A stretch of DNA of 64,000 nt, from contig NZ_JAIVFT010000019.1 of assembly GCF_020829665.1 (NCBI RefSeq), positions 1 through 64,000 of the forward strand, in the 5' to 3' direction. The notes under the pieces were generated by a model. That model did no database searches. It was not told where the DNA came from and was given only the letters and a program-made list of their open reading frames with translations. Both the position numbers and the translations under genes were made by a program. The stretch is from Nostoc sp. CHAB 5824 (GTDB lineage Bacteria; Cyanobacteriota; Cyanobacteriia; Cyanobacteriales; Nostocaceae). Shown piece by piece: positions 1 through 8,356 of this stretch; the stretch's first letter is position 1, and every line of letters begins with the position of its first letter.

Positions 1-343
1 GTCGTAGCGTTGATCTGCGGTAGCAAGCATTGCAGGAGTGATAAAATGTCGAGCATGGGCTGGAAAGTGGGTTTTGAGTTGTCGTTGTCAGAGACAATAA
101 CTCTACTACGGCAGCCCTATCTCTTCAAAGTTTGTGATCGCACCCCAGCTTGGAAATTTATGCGAAGACAATAACTCTATTACATCATCCCTCCGAATTC
201 ATACTCTTATTTTGGCTAAGGTATTGTTAATAACACATATTTTAAAGACAATCTGCTCCTACGCTCTAGTGACACGCACAAACACTTTCAAGCTTTTATA
301 GCTCAAAGTACTTGTGATGGATTTGAAGTTAAGAAAGTAAGTC
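1..343. other. gene-free left edge
   Basis: No convincing gene is seen here. A short open frame runs off the left edge on the minus strand from about position 90, but it has no start codon and no recognisable motif. The direct repeat of the phrase gacaataactctattac (around 95-115 and 168-185) is the only structure noticed. Confidence 0.4.
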
Positions 344-787
344 ATGACCTGGAAAGCCCGTCTCCTTGAGAAGACAATAGCTTTATACTTAGTAGTTCCC
401 GGCTCTTTGTTCCTAGCAGTAGCGGAACCACTTGTTAGCAGTGCTAACCAAGAATCAAAGCACACGGACAAATACTATTCACACTCGCTCCCTCTAGGAA
501 AGCCTCACTTGAGGGAATCACGGCTATCGAATGAGATAGGACGTGGTGTTACTCACACGGCAGTTGACGGTCGTCAGCCAGGATGGAATGTGGGTGCGAG
601 TTTTGAAGAAAGCGCTCAAATTATGCGATCGCTACGAGCAAAAGATGCTCTCAACCTCGATGGCGGTGGCTCCACAACCATAACTATTAATCAGCAGTTG
701 ATTAACCGTCCGTCTGATTCCACTGGAGAACGACCAATTGCCGACGCTATTATCATCCAAAAGAGAATTGACGCTCCTACACCTTGA
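344..787 (+). CDS. shortened phosphodiester glycosidase (NAGPA family) domain protein
   Basis: The C-terminal half (about residues 65-140) carries the conserved end of the phosphodiester glycosidase/NAGPA (DUF2233) fold: a T-AVDGRQPGW segment, then LNLDGGGSTT, then NRPSD and GERPIADA. Family members are usually 300 residues or more and have the rest of the catalytic domain upstream. Here only 147 residues exist, and the first 60 (a hydrophobic, signal-like start plus a non-conserved stretch) do not look like the missing part. The sequence therefore looks like an internally deleted gene: either a pseudogene or a small exported protein. The family assignment is firm; function of this version is doubtful. 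Confidence 0.6.
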   Translation: MTWKARLLEKTIALYLVVPGSLFLAVAEPLVSSANQESKHTDKYYSHSLPLGKPHLRESRLSNEIGRGVTHTAVDGRQPGWNVGASFEESAQIMRSLRAKDALNLDGGGSTTITINQQLINRPSDSTGERPIADAIIIQKRIDAPTP

Positions 788-962
788 ATAACTCGCGACA
801 GTTTCCAAGTTCAAGGGTTAGTTTGACATTTCAAAATGATAATCTTTTACTACGGAACAAATTCCAATATCTGTTGGCAATAGCGAAGCCGTCGCCAGAC
901 AGTAGACATAGGAGGATTTAGAGAAACAATCCAAGGCAAGAACTGGTATTTATTGACGCCTC

Positions 963-990
963 CCCGACCGTGAACGGTTGGGCATTTTTT
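963..990 (+). terminator. Rho-independent terminator-like hairpin
   Basis: An 8-bp stem (CCCGACCG with CGGTTGGG, one G-T pair) closes a TGAA tetraloop and is followed by CA and six Ts. It lies 175 bp past the glycosidase remnant and points in the same direction. The rest of 788-1355 shows nothing recognisable. Confidence 0.55.
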
Positions 991-1355
991 CGGTCATAAA
1001 CAGAGGTACGTCATCATCCCTTCTTTCTTACCAAAGACAAACTGATTCCTCTCTATAGAGTGTAGTACAAGCTATATCGTCCGTTTATTATGTGACCACC
1101 GTTATAAATGCCATTGACACATTAGAATGACACGTTGGTGATTACAAATGAGTAGTGACAAATATATTGCTTACTATCCGACTCAATAAGAGCTTGTCAA
1201 GCATATAAGCTCATCGAAGTTAGTCCTGTTCCATAATCGCCGTTTCAATTCTAGAAATCTATACCCTTCATCTCTTGATTTATCATGGCGAGGGCAGATG
1301 TTTAGAGTTTCTACAATCACTTTAATTTAGTCAAAGAACTGCATCTTAGAATAGT

Positions 1356-1565
1356 ATGAAACTACCTCAGATTATCGCTACAACAGTCTTAGCAATCGCC
1401 TTTGGATACCTTGGTTCTCAATATTTCAGTAGAAATATTATGTATATCATAGGCGGTGGAATGGCTGGAATTGGTGCAGTAGCATATGTTACTCCGTCCA
1501 AATCTAAAGAAAAATTAGAAGCCAAATTTCAACAACAGTCAGCATCTACACAACTGAAAGAATGA
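1356..1565 (+). CDS. small two-helix membrane protein, unknown function
   Basis: A 69-residue protein with two predicted membrane segments (about residues 5-22 and 28-46, the second glycine-rich, YIIGGGMAGIGAVAYV) and a short charged, glutamine-rich C-terminal tail likely to be soluble. I do not recognise the family. It is separated by 85 bp from the next gene on the same strand. The start ATG follows a poorly defined ribosome binding site. It looks like a genuine small membrane protein because of the clean hydrophobic pattern, but no function can be given. Confidence 0.5.
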   Translation: MKLPQIIATTVLAIAFGYLGSQYFSRNIMYIIGGGMAGIGAVAYVTPSKSKEKLEAKFQQQSASTQLKE

Positions 1566-1650
1566 GTTGTAAGCGCTCAAGCTCATGCCGAAATCTCTGT
1601 AGTAAGTTTAAGTTAGTACTAATTGTGAAAGCTGCTAACACGATAGACGC

Positions 1651-2223
1651 ATGAGTATAATTATTTGCCCTGGAATCCATGAGCCAGAATTAACTGAAAG
1701 TTTCAGAGTAGGATTGTCAGATTTAATTTCTAATAGCTCAGTCAGTCAAAAGCCAGGTAATATACTGGTTTATCCGGGTAAGGATTTTTTGGTTTTATCA
1801 GCATTTCACATATTACAGTTTTTGCGCGCTCGCTTGATCGGCTCTTTAAAATCACCAATTATATTTATTAGTTTTAGTGCTGGCGTAGTTGGGGCAATAG
1901 GGGCAGCGCATTTGTGGCAACTCTTAGGTGGTCGTGTCAAAGCGTTTATTGCTATAGATGGATGGGGAGTACCACTACAGGGTAATTTTCCTATTCATCG
2001 GATGAGTCATGATTATTTCACCCATTGGAGTTCGTGTTTGCTAGGTAGTGGGCAAAATAACTTTTATGCAGAGCCAGCAGTTGATCATTTGTCAATTTGG
2101 AAATCGCCCCAAACTGTACAAGGCTGGTGGTTAGATTCATCCATTGGAATTTCTCCACCCAAAGGTCATCTGACAGCATCTGAGTTTTTGCTTATGCTGT
2201 TAAAGCACTATGAAGCAAATTAA
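1651..2223 (+). CDS. alpha/beta-hydrolase-like conserved protein
   Basis: 190 residues. The start SIIICPGIHEPEL resembles the first strand and oxyanion turn of small cyanobacterial alpha/beta-hydrolase-like proteins. A nucleophile-elbow-like SFSAG occurs near residue 75, followed by a G/A-rich helix. A possible catalytic aspartate lies in IDGWG (about residue 108) and a histidine in PPKGHLT (about residue 173). The order Ser-Asp-His fits a hydrolase, but the domain is compact and the substrate cannot be inferred. It could also be a non-catalytic relative. The gene ends just before a repeat-rich spacer and the MFS gene. Confidence 0.5.
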   Translation: MSIIICPGIHEPELTESFRVGLSDLISNSSVSQKPGNILVYPGKDFLVLSAFHILQFLRARLIGSLKSPIIFISFSAGVVGAIGAAHLWQLLGGRVKAFIAIDGWGVPLQGNFPIHRMSHDYFTHWSSCLLGSGQNNFYAEPAVDHLSIWKSPQTVQGWWLDSSIGISPPKGHLTASEFLLMLLKHYEAN

Positions 2224-2326
2224 TCCGGACAATGGAGTAAGTAAACAGGAGTTAGTCATTAGTCATTAGTCATTGGTCATTAGTTCCCCTATTCCCCACT
2301 CCCTATCTACCCAAAGAAAGTATCTA

Positions 2327-3589
2327 ATGTTTCCAACTGAACCTGCTGCTGTTAATAACGGGTTTGGCGCACTGCTAAAAAACCGTGGTTTTATGCTCCT
2401 GTGGATTGGGCAACTACTGTCCCAGTTAGCAGATAAGGTCTTTTTCGTTTTGATGATTGCTCTCTTGGAGAACTACTCACCGCTTCCTGGGTTGGCACAA
2501 AACTCGATGTACTCAACCTTGATGCTGTCCTTTACAATCCCAGCAATTTTGTTTGGTTCTGCCGGTGGTATCTTTGTTGACCGCTTGCCAAAAAAGCTGA
2601 TTATGGTCGGCTCAGATGTCGTGCGGGGAATATTGACGCTGTGTCTTCCCTTGTTACCACGAGAGTTCTTGATTCTATTAATCCTGACTTTTGCCATTTC
2701 CACAGTGACGCAGTTTTTTGCACCAGCTGAGCAAGCAGCCATTCCCTTATTGGTGAAGCGAGAAAATTTGTTAGCAGCCAATGCCCTGTTTAGCAGCACG
2801 ATGATGGGAGCTTTAATTGTTGGTTTTGCTATAGGAGAGCCGATTTTGAGTTTGGCGAAAAGCTTGATGGGAGATGAATACGGTCAAGAGCTTGTAGTTG
2901 GGGGATTATACATATTATCGGCTGCGATTATGCAGCCAATTAAGTTTAAAGAACACAAACCCCACCAGGAACATCGGTCATCAAATCACCCTTGGTCTGA
3001 ATTCACCGAAAGCCTGCGCTATCTCAAGAAAAACCCTCTAATCTTGAACGCCATGCTGCAACTGACAACTTTATATTGTGTGTTTGCAGCTTTAACGGTG
3101 CTGACGATTCGATTAGCTGAAGAGTTTGGTTTAAAAGAAAAACAGTTTGGCTTTTTCTTGGCAGCAGCAGGCGTAGGGATGGTATTTGGTGCGGCGATTT
3201 TAGGCCACTGGGGTGACAAATTGCATCACAAACCACTACCTTTAATTGGATTTTTAATGATGGCAATAGTTTTAGGGGTGTTCACTTTTACGCACAACTT
3301 ATTACTGGCGCTAGGACTCTGTGCATTTTTAGGTGTAGGTGCTTCCTTAATTGGCGTACCCATGCAAACTTTAATTCAACAGCAAACACCACCTACCATG
3401 CACGGTAAAGTATTTGGCTTTCAAAATCATGCCGTTAACATCGCTTTGGCGTTACCTCTGGCGATTACTGGGCCATTAACTGATGCTCTGGGCTTGCGAA
3501 TTGTCCTTGTAGCAATGAGTATTGTTGTGGTAGTTGTCGGTATTTGGGCTTGGCAGAATACCCGCAAAGTTTTGCAAGACGTAATTTAA
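2327..3589 (+). CDS. MFS transporter, exporter-like
   Basis: A 420-residue polytopic membrane protein of the major facilitator superfamily (EntS/MFS-3-like exporters). The first helix pair is followed by a loop motif GGIFVDRLPKKLI (family motif A, G-x3-DR-x2-RR type), and a second copy, GHWGDKLHHKP, begins the C-terminal half. About 12 membrane segments are visible. An open frame extends 18 codons upstream (TTG/GTG region at 2273), but that stretch is translated from the dispersed CATTAGT repeat, so I prefer the ATG at 2327, preceded by an AAAGAAAG purine run. Substrate unknown; such proteins often export siderophores, drugs or lipids. Confidence 0.85.
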   Translation: MFPTEPAAVNNGFGALLKNRGFMLLWIGQLLSQLADKVFFVLMIALLENYSPLPGLAQNSMYSTLMLSFTIPAILFGSAGGIFVDRLPKKLIMVGSDVVRGILTLCLPLLPREFLILLILTFAISTVTQFFAPAEQAAIPLLVKRENLLAANALFSSTMMGALIVGFAIGEPILSLAKSLMGDEYGQELVVGGLYILSAAIMQPIKFKEHKPHQEHRSSNHPWSEFTESLRYLKKNPLILNAMLQLTTLYCVFAALTVLTIRLAEEFGLKEKQFGFFLAAAGVGMVFGAAILGHWGDKLHHKPLPLIGFLMMAIVLGVFTFTHNLLLALGLCAFLGVGASLIGVPMQTLIQQQTPPTMHGKVFGFQNHAVNIALALPLAITGPLTDALGLRIVLVAMSIVVVVVGIWAWQNTRKVLQDVI

Positions 3590-3715
3590 CTAATGTAGGC
3601 TAATAGTCTAGCTTTATATTAAATATAAGAATTAATCAGATTTTAATTGAAGTTTTCAATTAAAATGAAATCTTAACTACAGAATTCAGCATTAACTTTA
3701 GCTATAGTCTGAGGT

Positions 3716-5635
3716 TTGACCGTGCGTTCACAAAGTGTCTCCGCAGGAGAATTGCTTTCCCAAATCACTCTCCCACAAACTGATAATCACAAACAGTCTC
3801 GTACTTCTAGCCCGCCAGTCATGCCCAAACGTGCATCTGGTGGTTTTGCTCTACTTGACAGCCTTCATCGCCACGGCGTTGATTATATTTTTGGTTATCC
3901 TGGTGGGGCAATTCTACCAATTTACGACGATCTGTATAAGGTGGAAGCGACTGGTGCTATTAAGCACATTCTCGTGAGACACGAACAAGGCGCAGCCCAT
4001 GCCGCTGATGGTTACGCCCGTGCCACAGGGAAAGTAGGAGTATGCTTTGGTACTTCTGGCCCAGGAGCAACTAACTTGGTGACAGGGATCGCCACCGCCT
4101 ACATGGATTCAATCCCGATGATTGTAGTCACAGGACAAGTAGCACGGCCGTCGATTGGTACAGATGCCTTTCAGGAAACCGATATTTACGGGATTACGCT
4201 ACCGATCGTCAAGCACTCTTATGTAGTGCGCGATCCTAAAGATATGGCGCGAATTGTTGCCGAAGCCTTCCACATTGCTAGCAGTGGGCGTCCGGGGCCA
4301 GTTTTGATTGATGTCCCCAAGGATGTAGCTTTAGAAGAATTTGACTATGTACCTGTGAAACCAGGTTCAGTAAAATTGCGCGGTTATCGTCCCACCGTAA
4401 AGGGAAATCCCCGGCAAATTAATGCCGCGATCCAGTTGATTACTGAAAGTCGCCGTCCTCTATTGTATGTCGGTGGTGGTGCGATCGCGGCTGGTGCTCA
4501 TGAAGAAATCAAACAACTAGCTGAATTATTCGATATCCCTGTCACCACAACCTTAATGGGGATCGGTGCCTTTGACGAACATCATCCCCTTGCTTTGGGA
4601 ATGTTGGGGATGCACGGCACAGCTTACGCTAACTTCGCCGTTAGTGATTGTGACTTGCTGATTTGCGTCGGCGCTAGATTTGACGATCGCGTTACAGGCA
4701 AGTTAGACGAATTCGCCTCCCGCGCCAAAGTAATTCACATCGACATCGATCCAGCAGAAGTCGGCAAAAACCGCGTTCCTGAAGTGCCCATCGTCGGCGA
4801 TGTCCGGAACGTGTTGGTCGACTTGTTACGTCGCTGCAAAGAAACAGGCGTTAAGGCTACCCCTAATCAAAACCAAGAGTGGTTAAATTTAGTTAACCGC
4901 TGGCGCGAAGAGTATCCTCTCATAGTGCCGCAGCATGCCGACAGCATTTCACCCCAAGAAGTAATTGTAGAAGTCAATAGCCAAGCACCTAACGCTTTCT
5001 ACACCACAGATGTAGGACAGCATCAAATGTGGGCAGCACAATTCCTGAAAAATGGGCCAAGGCGCTGGATTTCTAGTGCTGGTTTGGGAACGATGGGTTT
5101 TGGCTTACCTGCGGCTATGGGCGCTAAAGTGGCATTTCCTGATGAAGAAGTCATCTGTATCAGCGGCGATGCCAGTTTCCAAATGTGTTTGCAGGAACTA
5201 GGAACACTTGCACAGTATGGAATAAATGTCAAGACAATAATTATCAATAACGGCTGGCAAGGAATGGTGCGCCAGTGGCAGCAAGCCTTCTATGGTGAGC
5301 GTTACTCATGTTCAAACATGGAAGTAGGCATGCCAGACGTAGAGTTATTAGCAAAAGCATACGGAATTAAGGGCATGGTAATTAGCGATCGCAGTCAATT
5401 AAAAGATGCGATCGGCGAAATGTTGGCACACAAAGGCCCAGTAATCTTAAATGTCCACGTCACCAGAGACGAAAACTGCTATCCAATGGTAGCCCCTGGT
5501 AAGAGCAATGCTCAAATGGTCGGCTTGCAGAAGCAACCGCCAAAAGCGGCAGCAGAGCCATTGTATTGTAGCAACTGCAATGCAAAAAATGCTCCTACCC
5601 ATAACTTCTGTGCTGAGTGTGGGACGAAGCTGTAA
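3716..5635 (+). CDS. ilvB: acetolactate synthase large subunit with C-terminal zinc ribbon
   Basis: Thiamine-diphosphate enzyme that condenses two pyruvates, or pyruvate and 2-oxobutyrate, in the first common step of valine, leucine and isoleucine synthesis. The ThDP glutamate motif RHEQGAAHAADGYAR, the central FAD-binding domain (RFDDRVTGKL) and the C-terminal GDASFQM...NNGWQGMV metal/ThDP motif are all present. At about 600 residues the catalytic part is complete. After residue 615 there is an added tail with four cysteines (C618, C621, C632, C635; CxxC-x10-CxxC) resembling a zinc ribbon. The start is unclear: TTG at 3716, GTG at 3722 or the ATG at 3822 that begins the conserved region. The small subunit gene is not in the window. 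Confidence 0.93.
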   Translation: MTVRSQSVSAGELLSQITLPQTDNHKQSRTSSPPVMPKRASGGFALLDSLHRHGVDYIFGYPGGAILPIYDDLYKVEATGAIKHILVRHEQGAAHAADGYARATGKVGVCFGTSGPGATNLVTGIATAYMDSIPMIVVTGQVARPSIGTDAFQETDIYGITLPIVKHSYVVRDPKDMARIVAEAFHIASSGRPGPVLIDVPKDVALEEFDYVPVKPGSVKLRGYRPTVKGNPRQINAAIQLITESRRPLLYVGGGAIAAGAHEEIKQLAELFDIPVTTTLMGIGAFDEHHPLALGMLGMHGTAYANFAVSDCDLLICVGARFDDRVTGKLDEFASRAKVIHIDIDPAEVGKNRVPEVPIVGDVRNVLVDLLRRCKETGVKATPNQNQEWLNLVNRWREEYPLIVPQHADSISPQEVIVEVNSQAPNAFYTTDVGQHQMWAAQFLKNGPRRWISSAGLGTMGFGLPAAMGAKVAFPDEEVICISGDASFQMCLQELGTLAQYGINVKTIIINNGWQGMVRQWQQAFYGERYSCSNMEVGMPDVELLAKAYGIKGMVISDRSQLKDAIGEMLAHKGPVILNVHVTRDENCYPMVAPGKSNAQMVGLQKQPPKAAAEPLYCSNCNAKNAPTHNFCAECGTKL

Positions 5636-5740
5636 CGCTTTTTGATAATTCAGACCAGAGAGGTAGGGGAGCAAGGAGAAGGGGAGAAAGATACAGGAAT
5701 TCCCCCACTTCTGCTCCCTTTCCTTTTGCGTAGGTGTCGC

Positions 5741-6001
5741 TTAATCTTCCTGATTAGGTTGAGGTAAAGAGATATTTCCTAAGTAATTCACTAAATCGCT
5801 TTGACTGTTGAAATCTAACAGCGCCTCAGTTAATTCTTCTAGTTGAGTAATTGATAATGTGCAAATCTGCTGTTCTATCTCTGGTTCAATTGCAGCAAAC
5901 CGACGTGTTAACTGACGCAAAATCAGTTGTAGCGCTTCCTGTTTCTTTCCTCGTTCTTCTCCTTTTTGCAGAATGTCTTGGTAAATTACAGATTCTTGCA
6001 T
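5741..6001 (-). pseudogene. duplicated C-terminal fragment of Rpn-family (DUF4351) protein
   Basis: 86 residues almost identical to the C-terminal half of the next upstream fragment (6010-6550). It begins at an internal methionine (MQESVIYQDILQKG) and ends in the same IEPEIEQQ...ITQLEEL helical region typical of DUF4351, the tail of cyanobacterial Rpn/PD-(D/E)XK recombination-promoting nucleases. It lacks a 12-nt segment present in the other copy. It was evidently made by a tandem duplication of about 270 bp. No nuclease domain is present, so activity is not expected. Confidence 0.7.
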
Positions 6002-6292
6002 AATTTCCTCTAATCTTCCTGATTAGGTTGAGGTAAGGAAATATTTCTTAAGTAATTCATCAAATCACTTTGACTGTTGAAATCTAACAGCGCTTCAGCT
6101 AACTCTTCTAGTTGAGTAATGGATAATGTGCGAATCTGCTGTTCTATCTCTGGTTCAATTGCAGCAAAGCGTCGTGTTAACTGACGCAAAATCAGTTGTA
6201 GCGCCTCCTGTTTCTTTCCTCGTTCTTCTCCCTGTTGCAATCCCTTTTGCAGAATGTCTTGGTAAATTACAGATTCTTGCATAATTTCCTCT
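5742..6292. repeat. tandem duplication, two copies of about 270-281 bp
   Basis: Copy 1 (about 5742-6010) and copy 2 (about 6011-6292) start with the same taatcttcctgattaggtt phrase and end with ttcttgcataatttcctc. Copy 2 has an extra 12 bp around 6231-6245 (an additional LQQG-type codon block). Few substitutions separate the copies, which suggests a recent event. Confidence 0.85.
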
Positions 6293-6550
6293 CTGAAAAG
6301 CTGTGTAATCAAACTTTTGTCAAACCGCAAACCAGCTAAAATCTGTACACAAGCTGATATATTTTGTCGTTCGTCTGTTTCTTCAATCATATCGACAGCA
6401 GTAGCGACTTGAGTTAACAAGTCTGCGGGTGAGTCGGTTCTCGCCAATGTCGCCAGTGGTAAGAGTGCAGGGTTAGCTAGCAGTGGTGTGGGATCTTCTT
6501 CCCATAAACGAATCACTCGATACTTATGTCTGGTTTTTTTATCTACCGCT
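6010..6550 (-). pseudogene. Rpn-family nuclease/transposase remnant lacking its N-terminus
   Basis: The readable frame begins right after the stop codon of the upstream gene (TAA at about 6553) with the phrase VDKKTRHKYRVIRLWEEDP, a conserved joint in Rpn-family proteins, but no ATG precedes it; the only start is the GTG at 6516, giving 168 residues. The PD-(D/E)XK nuclease domain that should occupy the first 120 or so residues is missing. What remains is the helical middle (ADLLTQVATAVDMIEE) and the DUF4351 tail. I read it as a 5'-deleted pseudogene. Confidence 0.7.
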
Positions 6551-6552
6551 TT

Positions 6553-6831
6553 TTATGAAACTAAAATCTGACGGCTTAAAATACTCATTACCTCGCCAGG
6601 GTTAGCGGTAGGTAGTAGTTGACTCCAGTCTCCAACACTTGCATAGCCAATTACCTGCAAATAGTGAATTGTAGTGGTGACGGCTTTTGGAGAACCAATC
6701 AATAAATGTTTAATTGGTTCTCTATTAGATGCTCGCATTTGAGCAGATTGTTTGAAGATGAGTGCATCGAAGTCTTCGCTACTCAAATACTGTTGCAACT
6801 GTGCTTCAGCGAACTTTTGTAGTTGTGTCAC
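6553..6831 (-). CDS. conserved small cyanobacterial protein, unknown function
   Basis: 92 residues, soluble, mostly helical with a mixed C-terminal part (IKHLLIGSPKAVTTTIHYLQ, then YASVGDWSQLLP and PGEVMSILSRQI). The phrase VGDWSQLLPTANPGEVMSIL looks like the small cyanobacterial proteins frequently found near Rpn-type or restriction loci, but I cannot name a family. It abuts the Rpn remnant in the same frame with a single stop codon between them. An independent start ATG at 6831 has an AGGAGTC-like ribosome site a few bases upstream. Confidence 0.5.
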   Translation of the reverse strand: MTQLQKFAEAQLQQYLSSEDFDALIFKQSAQMRASNREPIKHLLIGSPKAVTTTIHYLQVIGYASVGDWSQLLPTANPGEVMSILSRQILVS

Positions 6832-6868
6832 TATGATAGTTGACTCCTAGAGTAGGGGTTAAAGAAAG

Positions 6869-6897
6869 GCGATGTCTACGACGGGCTACGCCTACGC
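6869..6897. repeat. 29-bp dispersed repeat inserted at a GCGAT...CGC site
   Basis: The 29-bp unit starts GCGATGTCTACGACGGGC and ends ACGC. The same or nearly the same unit occurs at 28383-28411, 33738-33766, 33990-34018 and 35011-35039. A complete GCGATCGC follows at about 6914. See findings. Confidence 0.75.
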
Positions 6898-7097
6898 GGA
6901 CTCTTCCCGGAGGGCGATCGCTTTTCTTATGCTTTTGACAATAAAATATGATTTTATACAAATTAACTACTAATGCAAAAATGTTTACGACAAATTAACC
7001 CCTCTAAGTTGAACTGTTGCAGGGATTTTCAAAAATGTCGGCACTAGGTAAAATATACGGGCAGTTATGTTAAGAATACGAACAAAGTTGTTTACTG

Positions 7098-7514
7098 ATG
7101 TCAGCTAGAGATTTATTTCATGAAGCGGTAAAAAATGCACTCCAGAAAGAAAATTGGATAGTTACCGATGATCCTCTAAAAATAGAATTTGAGGAAGTGA
7201 CGTTTAAAATAGATTTGGGTGCAGAAAGGCTGATAGCAGCAGAACGAGCAGGGGAAAAAATAGCCGTGGAAATTAAAAGTTTTGCGAGTAACTCTGCTGT
7301 TAGAGACTTCCATACGGCTTTGGGACAATTCCTGAATTATCAAATTGCACTCGAAGAAAAAGAACCAGAACGTCAATTATATTTGGCTGTTCCAGTTGAT
7401 GCCTATGAAACATTTTTCCAGACCAGACTTGCTCAAATCGCGGTGCGGCGACATCAATTAAAACTAATAATATATGAACCAATTATGGAGATGATTGTGG
7501 GATGGACAAACTAG
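7098..7514 (+). CDS. xisH: XisH family protein
   Basis: 138 residues matching the XisH family, first described as a factor needed for excision of the fdxN element in Anabaena heterocysts. The order E31 region, D-x-GAERLIAAE, then VEIKSF resembles a PD-(D/E)XK nuclease core (D...E-x-K). The following GQFLNYQIALEEKEPERQLYLAVP block is the family signature. It overlaps xisI by 13 bp, so the two are certainly co-transcribed. Copies of this pair are widespread in cyanobacteria away from fdxN elements, so a role in nifD/fdxN excision cannot be assumed; some act more like a mobile or toxin-antitoxin-like module (inference). Confidence 0.88.
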   Translation: MSARDLFHEAVKNALQKENWIVTDDPLKIEFEEVTFKIDLGAERLIAAERAGEKIAVEIKSFASNSAVRDFHTALGQFLNYQIALEEKEPERQLYLAVPVDAYETFFQTRLAQIAVRRHQLKLIIYEPIMEMIVGWTN

Positions 7515-7837
7515 AGCAATATCGCCAATATATCCAAACTATTTTAATTAAACACGGTGAGTATAAACCTCAGCGTGAAGAGATTGAAAGTGAATTAATA
7601 TTTGATCCAGTACACGACCATTATCAGTTGATGCGTGTAGGTTGGAATGGTTTAAGTCGCATTTATCACAGTGTCATTCATTTTGATATTAAAAATGACA
7701 AAATCTGGATTCAGCATAATATGACAGATGTAGATTTAGCACAAGAACTTCTGGAAATGGGAGTACCAAAAGACGATATTGTGTTGGGTTTACAGCCACC
7801 TTATAAACGTCCGTACACAGGATATGGAGTGGCTTAA
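7502..7837 (+). CDS. xisI: XisI family protein
   Basis: 111 residues matching the XisI family, partner of XisH. The visible signature is the RIYHSVIHFDIKNDKIWIQHN strand region and the C-terminal GVPKDDIVLGLQPPYKRPYT. It starts inside the xisH 3' end (13-bp overlap, ATG at 7502) and is complete. Together with xisH it makes a two-gene operon. No recombinase gene (xisF-like) lies nearby. Confidence 0.88.
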   Translation: MDKLEQYRQYIQTILIKHGEYKPQREEIESELIFDPVHDHYQLMRVGWNGLSRIYHSVIHFDIKNDKIWIQHNMTDVDLAQELLEMGVPKDDIVLGLQPPYKRPYTGYGVA

Positions 7838-7998
7838 ATAAAGGATATCGCAGACTCTTCAACAAGGGCGTAGTCGTAGCCTGCACTTCTCTACGAGACG
7901 CTGCGCGTAGTTTTAAATGCGAACGCCAAATCAACAAATGCGAACGCCAAAATAACATTAGAAAGGGGAAACTAGAACATCTAATTCCCTCCTTTTTA

Positions 7999-8163
7999 TA
8001 AGCTACGGTGTACACACAAGCCGAATTACCCCCCTTAATCCCCCCGTTTATTGGGGGGAAAAAAGAAATCTAGTTCCCTCCCCTTTATAAGGGGAGGGTT
8101 AGGGTGGGGTAATTCAATCTTCCCTACCTCTTTCTTTAGGCTACGGTAGCGTACACAAGTCCT
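7999..8163. repeat. inverted-repeat element flanked by direct repeats
   Basis: A 93-bp core (8023-8115) is bounded by a perfect 10-bp inverted repeat GAATTACCCC/GGGGTAATTC and contains two C-rich/G-rich hairpin arms. It is flanked by imperfect direct repeats of the phrase agctacggt-gtacacaag (about 7999-8020 and 8138-8161). It has the form of a small non-autonomous element. The other part of the gene-free stretch 7838-8356 holds a repeat in reverse orientation near 7858-7910 and the hairpin at 8200. Confidence 0.5.
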
Positions 8164-8199
8164 AAAAAGCTTAATGTTCAAGGCAATTTAACCGTTTTT

Positions 8200-8233
8200 A
8201 TACGCAGATTAATATATTATCTGCGTATTTTTT
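8200..8233 (+). terminator. intrinsic terminator hairpin
   Basis: A perfect 10-bp stem (ATACGCAGAT with ATCTGCGTAT) and a 9-base AT loop are followed by a run of six Ts. It points along the plus strand downstream of xisHI and upstream of the TerB-like gene, isolating the two units. Confidence 0.75.
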
Positions 8234-8356
8234 ATGAAAAAAAGATTCATCCCAATGTATATTTTCGCATTCTTTTGGGAATCCTATATTGAGGAAGCAT
8301 TATAAACCACAAGGTATTACTTCCTAAAAATATCACGTAACTTTTAAAGGATAATT

